A stretch of 64,000 nucleotides of DNA from Mesostigma viride. Lineage: Eukaryota > Streptophyta > Mesostigmatophyceae > Mesostigmatales > Mesostigmataceae. The stretch is from contig RPFO01000333.1 of the NCBI GenBank assembly GCA_009746045.1, forward strand, positions 26,001-90,000, read 5' to 3'. Every line of letters begins with the position of its first letter. Within the stretch, counting starts at the first letter, position 1. A program made the translations under genes and the position numbers. The notes beneath the pieces were generated by a model. That model ran no database searches and was not told where the DNA came from. It was given only the letters and a program-made list of their open reading frames with translations. This document shows positions 52,401 to 63,340 of this stretch, one piece after another.

Positions 52401-53937
52401 CGTGTACACATGTGGGGGGGGGGGCAGCGCCGCAAGCGGAACATGGGGGGAGGGGCGGCAGCATTTGGAAGTGAAAGGCATAAACGAGTGCGCACATGTG
52501 TGTATGTGTGTATGTGTTGTGTGTGTGGTCACTATAGTATAGTGTGCACATGTGTGTATGTGTTGTGTGTTTGTAAGTATGTGTTGTGTGTGTGGTCACT
52601 ATAGTATAGTGTGCACATGTGTGTATGTGTTGTGTGTTGTGTGTGTGTAAGTATGTGTTGTGTGTGTGGTCACTATAGTATAGTGTGCACATGTGTGTAT
52701 GTGTTGTGTGTTGTGTGTTGTGTGTGTGTAGGTGTGTGTTGTGTTGTGTCTTGTGTGTGTGTGTAAGTGTGTGTTGTGTTGTGTTGTGTTGTGTGTGTGT
52801 GTGTCTGCGTGTGTGCTTGTGCGAATGGCAGCGGGCATGGTGTGGGCTTGAGAGTGTGGCAGCGGGCATGGTTAGTGGGAAGGGGCGGAGCTGGGAGATT
52901 CTGGCAAGCTGCTTCTCACAGATACCACACGATGGTGTTGCATCCAGCAGGGTTATCCTCAACGTCCCTCACAGAAACTTCCACTATTTAATGAACAGAA
53001 GAATTGGGGCGGTACCTGTACAAGGGAAAGCCTGCGCGGCGAGGGTGGCGATGCCATCCCACATCCAAGCCAACGCATTCTGCATTCTGCGTGAGTGTGT
53101 TCCTGTTCCCAGCATGACACACTTGCTCTGCGATGCCTTCAAGAATAACCATCCCCTCATCCTGAACACCAAGGGCAACCATCCCCTCACCCTGAAAACC
53201 GTCATGCAACCATCCCCTCACCCTGAACAGCAACATTTTACCATCTCCTCACCTTGAACACCAAGGCGCGACCACCCCCTCACCTTGGCCGCAATCTCTG
53301 CATCTTCGCCGAAGAAACGGTACTTGTATCCGACCTCCACAAGCAGCAGCACGCCAGGGTTTTCCTTTTTCAGCGCCACGACCTGCTAGGCGAGAAGGCC
53401 ACGCGAACAGATAAGGATCGCCGGTGAGCGGAACAATACCACACAGGCCAAGTGGTAAGGAATCGAGAACGCCAGAAGCTAGGGGAAATGACCATTAGAT
53501 GGGACTACAAACCATTCCCCCGGGACATCAGCCTCGTACAGCCATCAAGCTCTAGCTACGCAGTTCACCTGCTGCTCCAACTGAGTGTACTCTTGCTTTC
53601 CCGCAGGACGTGCTCGGGTGGTAGTTGCGGACGATCTAGCTTCGCAATTCACTTGCGGCTCCAACTGAGTGTATTCATGCTTTCCCGCAGGACGTGCTCG
53701 GGTGGTGGCTACGGACGAAGCACGATTTACGGGTGGCGCAGATGCCTCGCGTACATCCTCTGCAGCCTGCCTTTCAGCCGGTTCCGCCACGACATCTTCG
53801 ACCGCGGCTGTAGGCGCAGTTGATTGTGCTTTATGTGGCAGAGAGCGAGAAGGCGCAACTGAGGCGGTGCTGGCAGGCTTGAATGCGAAGAAACGCAGGA
53901 GATCCGACTGTTTGGCACCAGCTTTTGGTGCCTTCAT
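19324..53937 (-). CDS. MSH3: DNA mismatch repair protein MSH3, 21 exons
   Basis: MSH3 pairs with MSH2 as MutS-beta, which binds insertion/deletion loops and uses ATP to recruit MutL proteins in the nucleus. Reading the - strand I joined 21 exons: 53937-53569, 53382-53284, 52387-52283, 47878-47779, 47234-47118, 46262-46081, 43340-43065, 33046-32963, 32064-31969, 31347-31108, 30807-30412, 29825-29694, 29339-29163, 27114-27028, 26251-26180, 25378-25229, 24433-24336, 23112-22977, 21854-21786, 21456-21220, 19644-19324. All introns are GT-AG, phases agree throughout, and the product is 1,180 residues (human MSH3 has 1,137). A PIP box lies at residues 10-17, the mismatch-binding [10 protein letters not shown] at 141-150, Walker A GPNMGGKS at 873-880 and Walker B DE at 952-953. 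MSH3 rather than MSH6 is indicated by the YK pair, the short N-terminus without a PWWP domain, and LTLFVTHYP. About 16 kb of intron is tandem repeat. Exact ends of exons 1 and 16 have competing duplicated donors. Confidence 0.93.
21220..21456 (-). CDS. MSH3: MSH3 exon 20
   Basis: [15 protein letters not shown], a Gly/Ala/Pro insertion, then [20 protein letters not shown] and ARLAE, matching '[27 protein letters not shown]'. Confidence 0.92.
21786..21854 (-). CDS. MSH3: MSH3 exon 19: H-loop
   Basis: 23 codons including [15 protein letters not shown]; the His of THYP is the conserved ATPase switch residue. Confidence 0.92.
22977..23112 (-). CDS. MSH3: MSH3 exon 18: Q-loop and Walker B
   Basis: Encodes [20 protein letters not shown] and [17 protein letters not shown] (the first S is split across the intron). 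ILDE is Walker B and GRGTSTHDG is the conserved signature loop. Confidence 0.95.
23213..23632. repeat. (CCCCAT)n hexanucleotide array
   Basis: About 70 copies of CCCCAT, with one interruption near 23340-23365 and small slips near 23520 and 23622, lie in MSH3 intron 17 close to the acceptor of the Walker B exon. The transcribed RNA would read GGGGAU repeats, which can form G-quadruplexes. Confidence 0.95.
24336..24433 (-). CDS. MSH3: MSH3 exon 17
   Basis: [20 protein letters not shown] and [12 protein letters not shown], matching '[28 protein letters not shown]'. Ends in phase 2. Confidence 0.92.
24880..25100. repeat. 31-bp array, about 7 copies
   Basis: The unit CGCATGACATCATCCTCACG-CAACCCTGACA is repeated in MSH3 intron 16, just beyond the donor duplications of exon 16. 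Units drift from CCTCACG to CCACACG to CCATGCG. Confidence 0.9.
25129..25228 (-). repeat. Three extra copies of the exon-16 5' splice site
   Basis: CATCATGGCGCAG|GTGG-type junctions follow the true exon end at intervals of 32, 33 and 36 bases. Each copies the last 15-20 exon bases plus the donor. Confidence 0.85.
25229..25378 (-). CDS. MSH3: MSH3 exon 16: Walker A
   Basis: 50 codons with [26 protein letters not shown] and [15 protein letters not shown] is the P-loop. The donor CATGGCGCAG|GTGGGT is followed by three more copies (exon ends would fall at 25197, 25164 and 25128). The first is chosen because it joins directly to MGSFVPA. Confidence 0.93.
26180..26251 (-). CDS. MSH3: MSH3 exon 15
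   Basis: A 24-codon exon, [20 protein letters not shown] and then ARHP, recognised by the 'YVRP...GRHP' motif at the start of the ATPase domain. It is too short for a long open frame, but both splice sites and phase fit. Confidence 0.88.
26388..26500. repeat. 30-bp array, about 4 copies
   Basis: The unit CCAGTCCATGCGCCACCAGG-CCATTTGCCG is repeated in MSH3 intron 14. Confidence 0.85.
26782..26930. repeat. Imperfect 50-bp class repeat, 3 copies
   Basis: GGAAGACTCT followed by GAGCCACACGCTGCGTC occurs three times with variable spacing in MSH3 intron 14. Confidence 0.7.
27028..27114 (-). CDS. MSH3: MSH3 exon 14
   Basis: 29 codons with [20 protein letters not shown], the conserved 'LATVDCIFSLAKVA' helix before the ATPase domain. 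Confidence 0.88.
27165..27420. repeat. 10-bp array CCACAAGCAG, about 26 copies
   Basis: A nearly perfect decamer array ends about 50 bases before the acceptor of MSH3 exon 14 (on the - strand the unit is CTGCTTGTGG). Confidence 0.95.
27744..28010. repeat. 102-bp tandem repeat carrying a copy of another gene's splice acceptor
   Basis: About 2.6 units lie in MSH3 intron 13. Two of them contain, on the + strand, 49 bases (27803-27851 and 27905-27953) identical to 2391-2439, which is the intron end, AG acceptor and first 16 coding bases of the unrecognised gene. Confidence 0.85.
29163..29339 (-). CDS. MSH3: MSH3 exon 13
   Basis: 59 codons with [20 protein letters not shown], the 'IPTDWVKVGSTK...RFHSP' block, then a helix ending LLAQCGQ. 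Confidence 0.9.
29694..29825 (-). CDS. MSH3: MSH3 exon 12: clamp
   Basis: 44 codons ending [18 protein letters not shown], matching 'NPSLQYVTVSGQEFLIE' of MSH3. Confidence 0.9.
30024..30250. repeat. 38-bp array, 6 copies
   Basis: The unit GCACAGGAAGCTGCGCTTGC-TACCCTGCTTCACCATGG is repeated in MSH3 intron 11. Confidence 0.9.
30412..30807 (-). CDS. MSH3: MSH3 exon 11: clamp/lever with insertion
   Basis: 132 codons: [19 protein letters not shown], an Ala/Gly/acidic insertion containing [10 protein letters not shown], then [19 protein letters not shown]. The insertion is longer than in other MSH3 proteins I know. Confidence 0.82.
31108..31347 (-). CDS. MSH3: MSH3 exon 10
   Basis: 80 codons with the 'HPL...RLDAV' motif ([15 protein letters not shown]) and [20 protein letters not shown], the conserved 'LPDIERGL' helix. 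Confidence 0.9.
31969..32064 (-). CDS. MSH3: MSH3 exon 9
   Basis: 32 codons with [20 protein letters not shown] and LRKW, the most conserved lever segment of MutS homologues. Confidence 0.92.
32265..32400. repeat. 25-bp array, about 5-6 copies
   Basis: On the MSH3 sense strand the unit contains CAGCTGG...CTTG|GTAAGC. It resembles the preceding exon-8 donor (CAGCTGGAG|GTAAGG) and presents a good 5' splice site in each copy. Confidence 0.85.
32963..33046 (-). CDS. MSH3: MSH3 exon 8
   Basis: 28 codons, [20 protein letters not shown] and then PNTLRQLE, matching the 'FMTINGTTLRNLE' strand of the lever domain. Donor CTGGAG|GTAAGG. Confidence 0.88.
33868..43047. repeat. 37-bp minisatellite, about 248 copies (9.2 kb)
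   Basis: The unit on the + strand is CCAACCCCCCACGCACGCGC-TCCCGTGACTGTTGCCG. Variants are 5 or 6 C, GTGAC/GTGGC, and GTTGCCG/GTTTACG/GTTGACG. It fills MSH3 intron 7. In the sense direction each unit reads GGGAGCGC|GTGCGTGGGG, a copy of the exon-7 end and donor GGAGCGG|GTACGTGGGG. The array begins 18 bases inside the intron, after two short TTCGGGG repeats. Long open frames here only reflect the absence of stops in the unit. Confidence 0.97.
43065..43340 (-). CDS. MSH3: MSH3 exon 7: connector to lever
   Basis: 92 codons: [20 protein letters not shown], an Ala/Gly/Asp-rich lineage-specific insertion, then [18 protein letters not shown]. The donor GAGCGG|GTACGTGGGG seeds the 37-bp array of the next intron. 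Confidence 0.85.
43371..43480. repeat. (TG)n microsatellite
   Basis: About 43 uninterrupted TG dinucleotides, then TGT-rich imperfect repeats, follow a G run at 43351-43363 in MSH3 intron 6. Confidence 0.97.
43612..44090. repeat. 42-bp array, about 11 copies
   Basis: The unit CTTCGGTTATTGTGTGTTTA-ATAAGGGAGCTTCATCACGT-GC is repeated in MSH3 intron 6, with TTTAAT/TTTGAT and TGAG/TAAG variants. It shows no visible relation to a splice site. Confidence 0.95.
44480..44605. repeat. 41-bp array, 3 copies
   Basis: The unit GGTATTACCAAGTGCCGCAG-CCACCGCGCGCATGAGGGTG-G is repeated three times in MSH3 intron 6. Confidence 0.9.
45131..45990. repeat. 25-bp array, about 34 copies
   Basis: The unit GCAGCACACCCACTATAGGA-ACAGG is repeated in MSH3 intron 6, with AACAGG/AAGAGG and TATAGG/TAAAGG/TATTGG variants. 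It ends in four short ACACTATAGGA repeats next to a two-copy 27-bp repeat adjoining exon 6. Confidence 0.96.
46081..46262 (-). CDS. MSH3: MSH3 exon 6: connector domain
   Basis: Contains [20 protein letters not shown] and [16 protein letters not shown], matching the 'GVVGVQPATGEVVFDSF...PVELLLP' connector of MSH3. Confidence 0.88.
47118..47234 (-). CDS. MSH3: MSH3 exon 5
   Basis: Acidic linker followed by [11 protein letters not shown], equivalent to the MSH3 'TSYLLCI' strand that starts the connector domain. Phase 1 on both sides; the acceptor chosen is GCATGCAG|GGGCGG because it alone preserves the frame from exon 4. Confidence 0.8.
47560..47778 (-). repeat. Diverged copies of the exon-4 5' splice site
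   Basis: Exon 4 ends CACTATACACGCGAG|GTAGGG. In the intron CACTGTACACGCGAG|GTGGAG recurs (47596-47613), with further CACGCGCGCGAG|G copies inside a 55-bp tandem pair at 47670-47770. Confidence 0.65.
47779..47878 (-). CDS. MSH3: MSH3 exon 4: end of domain I
   Basis: The exon encodes [20 protein letters not shown] and RSLTALYTR, ending in phase 1. It is separated from exon 3 by a 4.4-kb intron that holds the 57-bp array. Confidence 0.9.
48345..51810. repeat. 57-bp minisatellite, about 61 copies (3.5 kb)
   Basis: The unit GGCGTTGTAGAGGGACCGGA-GAAAAGCCTTGAGATGACRA-SGGGCCACACGACAGAT is repeated in MSH3 intron 3. Almost all variation is two-state: ATGACAAGGGG or ATGACGAGGGG versus ATGACGACGGG. 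Units 1 and 3 also have GACTGGA for GACCGGA. Because 57 is divisible by 3, four of the six frames stay open for over 1,100 codons. Confidence 0.97.
52283..52387 (-). CDS. MSH3: MSH3 exon 3: mismatch-binding domain I
   Basis: 35 codons including [20 protein letters not shown] and [11 protein letters not shown], closely matching the conserved 'NFMTASIP...HVRRLV' block of MSH3. Confidence 0.9.
52486..52812. repeat. TG-rich tandem region
   Basis: Roughly 70-bp units of TGTGTATGTGTTGTGTGTGT plus GGTCACTATAGTATAGTGTG occur about four times, then degenerate TGTGT repeats, in MSH3 intron 2. Confidence 0.85.
53150..53283 (-). repeat. Five tandem copies of the exon-2 5' splice site
   Basis: Exon 2 ends GCCAAG|GTGAGGGGGTGGT. 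The intron repeats TTCAAG|GTGAGGAGATGGT and TTCAGG|GTGAGGGGATGGT (twice), then TTCAGG|ATGAGGGGATGGT, each about 28-35 bases long. Confidence 0.8.
53284..53382 (-). CDS. MSH3: MSH3 exon 2: mismatch-binding domain I
   Basis: 33 codons, with [20 protein letters not shown] and then [13 protein letters not shown]. The Tyr-Lys pair of GYKYRFF (residues 142-143) is the MSH3-type replacement of the MSH6 Phe-x-Glu contact. Confidence 0.9.
53569..53740 (-). repeat. 84-bp in-frame duplication over the exon-1 donor
   Basis: Two copies of CGAGCACGTCCTGCGGGAAA followed by GCA-GAGTACACTCAGTTGGA-type sequence and a GT donor. The copies differ at a few sites (LEPQ versus LEQQ). Confidence 0.85.
53569..53937 (-). 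CDS. MSH3: MSH3 exon 1: PIP box and linker
   Basis: The start is [21 protein letters not shown]10-xx-L13-xx-F16-F17 is a canonical PCNA-interacting motif. A low-complexity Ala/Pro/acidic linker follows. The exon ends in EYTQLEQQ, the MSH3 'YTPLEQQ' entry to the mismatch-binding domain. The last 84 bases are a tandem duplication: an earlier copy ends LEPQ with its own GT donor at 53652-53651. Both donors keep the frame, giving isoforms that differ by 28 residues. Confidence 0.88.
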
Positions 53938-58520
<4,583 letters not shown>

Positions 58521-59574
58521 GGGGGGGAACCAAGGGCTGAGGGAGGCGCTGAGTGCTCAAGGGGCGCGGGTGTGCTGAAGGGGTGCCGGTGTGCTGGAGG
58601 GGCATGGGTGTGCTGAAGGGGCCAGAGAACCGGTGAGGGCATGTGACAGAGATGGGGCACCGGGTGCCCAGGTGGCCCTGTGCTCAACTCATGGGGCATG
58701 CCTTGACACCAAAGGAAAAACAGGGCACGCAGCGGAGGCGATGGGCCGTGCGGCCGGGCTTCGCTCTTACCAGTAACCATGGGCCCATGGTGTCGGGCAT
58801 CCAGCAGGTTGAATGGGGCCACGTACATCACAGCAATTAGAGGAAAGGGCCGGTTGAATGGGGCCAGTGGGGGCGCGTAACCTCTCCTCATAGTTTGTGC
58901 TGGGATGATAAACCGCTCATGAGCGGGCATGATGTCACCACTTGACGTCATGCCAACATAATAGCAGGGTGAAAAGTGGCAACCAACAGCCGGTCGCCAG
59001 ACGTAGGCTATTGCGGTTGACGCTGCTGCTGTTCTCCTCTGACAGGCAAGCTGAGAGATGGAGCTGAGAATTCGTGCGTTGCGTTTGGCAAGTAGATGAA
59101 GCTGAGAATTTGTGTGATGCGGATGCAAGTAGTTGCAACCGAGTCCTTTAGGTGCTGCGTTGGAGCAAGGGTCGAACGCGGGCACGATGCAACTAGCCTC
59201 ATGAACGCACTCCCCCGTTTTGGTGCCCCAAGTTGCTCCCTACGCCTGTCGGAGCCGCGTGTCCGGCAGCCTGCCACCAGCCAGCGCTCGCCCCGCGAGA
59301 TGTAGTGATCATATACAAACGTGATGAGTGGTGCACGTCCTGCTCAGGCAAGGAATGTGCGTGCGTCGGCCGCGTACAGGTGGGAGATGGTTTTCACGTC
59401 TCCATGTCACGCCTTAGGCTAGCAAGTTTTAAACTAGCCCAATGCAAGCTGTGCACACGGTTTAGAACAAAGGTCCTGAGCCAAATGCATGCGAACAATG
59501 TTTGACATGCGCTCTTCACCGAAGTTGTCGATTATAGTGATGCAGCCGCTAACGCGTATGCAGCTACGAATTAA
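58521..59574. other. 3' flank of MSI1, no gene seen
   Basis: Begins with GGTGTGCTGAAGGGG-type short repeats (58560-58625). A small near-duplication of GAGCTGAGAATTCGTG occurs at 59061 and 59100. No supported coding sequence. Confidence 0.4.
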
Positions 59575-59850
59575 ATTATAAGTATACTATAACATGACTC
59601 CGTTGGGAGAGCATGGAGCACATATTCCCTTGCTGGATGGATGGAGGTGGGCAAAGCCGCGAAACCGAACTAAGCTAACTCTAACTCTCTAAGCTAATCT
59701 AGAAAACCCTAACTACTCTACTCAGCAAAGCGCCCCTTCCTCCTGGGGGGAGGGGGCTCGCCCACAGGGACTGGCGTGTGCATGGCCTGGACAATCGTCT
59801 TCCACCTCTTCTTGTTCTGCATAGCAGTCCAAGCCAGAGAGAGGGAGTGA
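59575..59850 (-). pseudogene. LINE ORF2 3' terminus, 5'-truncated
   Basis: On the - strand: the last codons of ORF2 (AMQNKKRWKTIVQ-like, around 59790-59825), a Lys/Pro-rich end, 3' UTR and the terminal motif ACTCCGTTGGGAG (59598-59610). It matches 6390-6680 closely. Confidence 0.6.
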
Positions 59851-60170
59851 ATTAATTAATTAATTAATTAATTAATTAGGAACATAACTCCGTTGGGAGT
59901 ATCTGTAGTACATAGCCCAAAGAAGGGGCATATGGCCTATAATACATTCTAAGCTTCTACCTGCAAGGGTGGGAATGTAAACAACACTTGCTCTAGGTGC
60001 ACTAGGGCACCTGCACCACCCAGAGTCTCGGGCAACACCCAGCTAAGGGGAGCTCGTCATAGGTGGGGAAGATCAGCATGGCTAGATACAAGAGCTAGGT
60101 CATGGCTTCTCAGCAGAGAGTGACTCCCTGCATGGGCACTGCATAATGAAATAAAGCTAGGCATCATCTG
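59851..60170 (-). mobile_element. ORF1-element 3' UTR fragment
   Basis: An (AATT)n tail at 59851-59878 and GGAACATAACTCCGTTGGGA at 59879-59898, then UTR sequence matching 16491-16800. It is truncated before the ORF. Confidence 0.6.
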
Positions 60171-60186
60171 CACTCTCGAAATTCCG

Positions 60187-62136
60187 GCCACGAGGTAGCC
60201 ATGGCTGTCGGAGCTCATAACTTTCACGTTTGAGCACCGAATTTAGCCGTGAATATCACTATCGCTTCGTCTTTCTAAGACGCACATGCTGATATAATTT
60301 TCCGAAGCTAATACGCAATATATGGCGAACAAACGCGCCCCGACGCAACGCAGCCCAGGTGGCGGCCGCGCTCGGCAATGACAATACGTCTGCAGCTCCG
60401 GCTGCAGCTTCGCCATCAGGTCCGGCAGGCGGCGATGACACTAGTCGTGCACTGGTGGTCGTCCCGCAACCCCCCGGGCTTAACGCCCCGCCATCTGCAT
60501 CGCCTGACCCCAAGCGCACCCGCCCAGCCGACGACACAGGAGGGTCTTCACGCCCCCAATGCACAGAACCGAGCTTTCGTCCCCGGCCTTTCAAGGTCGC
60601 AGATTACGACTGGGCCACCATTTCTCCGACCGATGCTATGCGCTGCATCTTCTTCGGGGATTACGCTTCGCTTAACGACCTGTGCCTCCATCTCTACTCC
60701 ACCAATCGCCTCCTCGCCCCGGACGGCAGCCGCTGGGCCAACATCTACGGGCTGATCGGCAGCTTCCGCCCCCATCTCCAGCACGCCATCCTCAACTCCC
60801 TTCACTCCAGCGCTCTGACGCCGAGATCTGGGCTTCACCCCTTTCCGCCCCCACCCTCCGCTCCATCCTCACGGAAGCCTTTCAGCAGCACGTGACCCCC
60901 CTTGCTGCCGACATAGCAGCAATCGGCAGCACGCTGACTGCTGAACTTCCTCACATTTCCACCGCCGCCGCCTCCACCTCCACTGCCATTTCCGCCTCCA
61001 CTGCCGACATCAAAGCCCAGCTCCTCGACCTCGACCAACGCCTTCAAGCCACCGCCAACGCCCTTGAGAGCTTGCATGACACCGCCGGCCTCACCGCCCA
61101 GGCGGTGAAGGACATCACCGCCCAGCCGGCGCCTGCTGGCTCGGCCGGCGATGCTCCCTCCACCTGGGCGGACTTGCTTAAGCAGCACACCACCTCCACC
61201 ACCTCCACCATCGCGACACAACTCAAGCAACAAGCCCTCGACCTTCGCGAGGAAGCCGACATCGCCCGGCGCAGCCACAATGTCATCGTCAAGCACTTCG
61301 ACCAGCAGGCAGGTGAGACCTCCACGAGCCTTCTTGAGGCATTTAAGCGCGCCATTCTTGCCCCCATGTTACTCACTGGTGAGCTGGACATGTCGGCTGT
61401 CCGCCTCCCCCGCGCGCGGGGGAAGGCTGGCCCGGCACCCGTGCTCCTCACCTTTAAGTACATGGCGGACAAGCTGGCGTTCCTTAAATGCCGCAAGAAG
61501 GCTGCTCTCGGAGACTCGCTTCACAGTTCACGCTGGACGACGACTTGACCCTGGCCCAGCAACAGCGGCGACGCGAGCTATGGCCGACCTACCTTCAGCT
61601 CCGGCAGAGCGCAAGGGGGAAGCCGGTATACTGGAGGGGGGCGGTTATCCACGTTGACCACAAGCCCTGGCAGCCCCCTCCTGCCACCTCAGACTAGGAA
61701 TATATATACCAGTAGTGTAGATTAGTCAGGCTTAGCCTAGCATGTGGCCCCCGCGCATGTGCGCCCATAATGGCCCCCATGGATGATGCCTTCAACATTT
61801 AGCCATGCTTTGTCTATAATGGGACCCCCATGGATGTTGCATTAAGAATTTAGCCATGCTATGCCATGCAGAGAGATGCTCTCTGTCGAGAAGCCATGCC
61901 CTAGCTCTTGTATAGCCATGATGATCTTCCCCCACATGACATACTCCCCCTTAGCTGGGCATAGTGTGAAGATCATGAGGGTGCCGGTGCCCTTGAGGCA
62001 CCTAGAGCAAGTGCTGCTTACATTCCACTCTTGCAGGAAGTAGCCTAGAATGTATTAAAAGCCATATGCCCCTTCTCAGGGATATGTGCTACATTGACTC
62101 CCAACGGAGTGATGTTGATAATTAATTAATTAATTA
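60187..62136 (+). mobile_element. ORF1-only retroelement, second near-full-length copy
   Basis: 5' leader (CCACGAGGTAGCC, then CTGATATAATTTTCCGAAGC), then MANKRAPTQRS at 60323 and, after a frameshift, AALGNDNTSAAPAAASPSGP. PFKVADYDWATISP and MRCIFFGDYASLNDLCLHLY follow; a second shift near 60820 leads to FQQHVTPLAADIAAIGSTLT, an Ala/Ser/Leu coiled coil (60990-61300), SHNVIVKHFDQQAGE, LPRARGKAGPAPVLLTFKYM, and after a further shift LDDDLTLAQQQRRRELWPTY and KPVYWRGAVIHVDHKPW, with the stop near 61695. A 3' UTR of about 400 bases ends at ACTCCCAACGGAGT (62098-62111) and a (TTAA)n tail. No ORF2 follows. A coiled coil plus nucleic-acid-binding C-terminus is the L1 ORF1p plan; the identity is inferred. 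Confidence 0.65.
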
Positions 62137-63340
62137 ATCATCTGGAGTGTGGCTCATCATAGGCACACATGTATATGACTAATTTAATGCCAGGCCTCAG
62201 CTGGTATAGTGCCTGTAGTAGGCGGGCATGTACAAGGCCACGGTCTAACTATTCTACACTACTGCTGCTGTATTCCCAAAGGCTGGGGCTTCTGGAGTCG
62301 CTGGGGCCGCGGTGCATGGTCGAAGGGGTCGATCGCGTGCCAGGGCTTGTGGCCGACGTAGATGGCCGCCCCCTTCCAGTACACCGGCTGGCCCGCCTAG
62401 CTTGGTCTGCCGGAGCTGGAGGTAGGTCGGCCATAGCTTCCGTCGCCGTTGTACGTTGCTGCGCCAGGGTCAAGTCGTCGTCGTCCACGGTGAAGGGAGT
62501 GTTCTCGAGCCGCTTGCGGCGTCTGAGAAACGAAATCTTGTGCGATGGGCTCTCAAAGATGAGAAGAAGCGAAGGCGCCCCTGCCTTACCCCGCGCGCGG
62601 GGGACGCGGTGGCCCGCGGTCAGCTTAATCTCACCCAGAAGGCCCATGCGATCAAGGATTTTGCTCTCAAACGCACGTGCAAGCTTCTCGGAATTCTCAC
62701 CTTCCTCCATGTCATTGATGTCAAAGTTCTTGAGTATGGCGTTGAGGCTGCGCTTGGCGAGCTCGGCCTCCTCGCGGAGGTCAAGCGTCTGCCGCTGGAG
62801 CTGGGCTGCGACGGCGGACTCAGGTGACCAGTGGAGGTGGTGTGCTGCTAAAGTTGTGCATGTCCGCCCAGGTCGCGATGGGAGGAGCATCGCCGGCCAG
62901 GCCAGCAGGGGCTGGCTTGGCGGCAAAGTCCTTCACCGCCTGGGCGGTGAGGCCAGCGGTGTTCTGCAGGACCTCGATAGCGATGGCATTGTCCTTAAGA
63001 CGCTGGTCGATGTGGCGGAGCTGGGCGGTGATGGAGTCGGTGGAGCTAGGCGGAGGGGGTGGGGGGGGTGGAGGCGAGGACCTCGGGTGGCGGTGGCGGT
63101 GGGGATGGTGGGGAGCTCAGCAGCAAGCTTGCCGCCCATTGCCGCCACATCTGTGGCCGAGGGGGGTCACGTGCTGCTCGAAAGCTTCCTAGTAAGGAGG
63201 GCGCGGACGATGGATTCTGTCGCAACGGTGGGGGGCGGTGGGGGGGGAGCCCAGATCTCGGCGTCGGAGCGCCCGAGGAGGGAGCAGAGGGCGAAGCGTT
63301 GGAGCGTGGGGCGATTCATGCGGGCAATTCGTGCACATCA
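62112..63340 (-). mobile_element. ORF1-only retroelement, third copy, 5'-truncated
   Basis: It shares the (TTAA)n run with the previous copy in a tail-to-tail arrangement. On the - strand: a short 3' UTR, VYWKGAAIYVGHKPW-like end, LTLAQQRTTATEAMADLPPA (frameshifted), LLLIFESPSHKISFLRRRKR, SLNAILKNFDINDMEEGENS and an upstream coil. Similarity fades near 63340, short of the ORF1 start. Confidence 0.6.
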
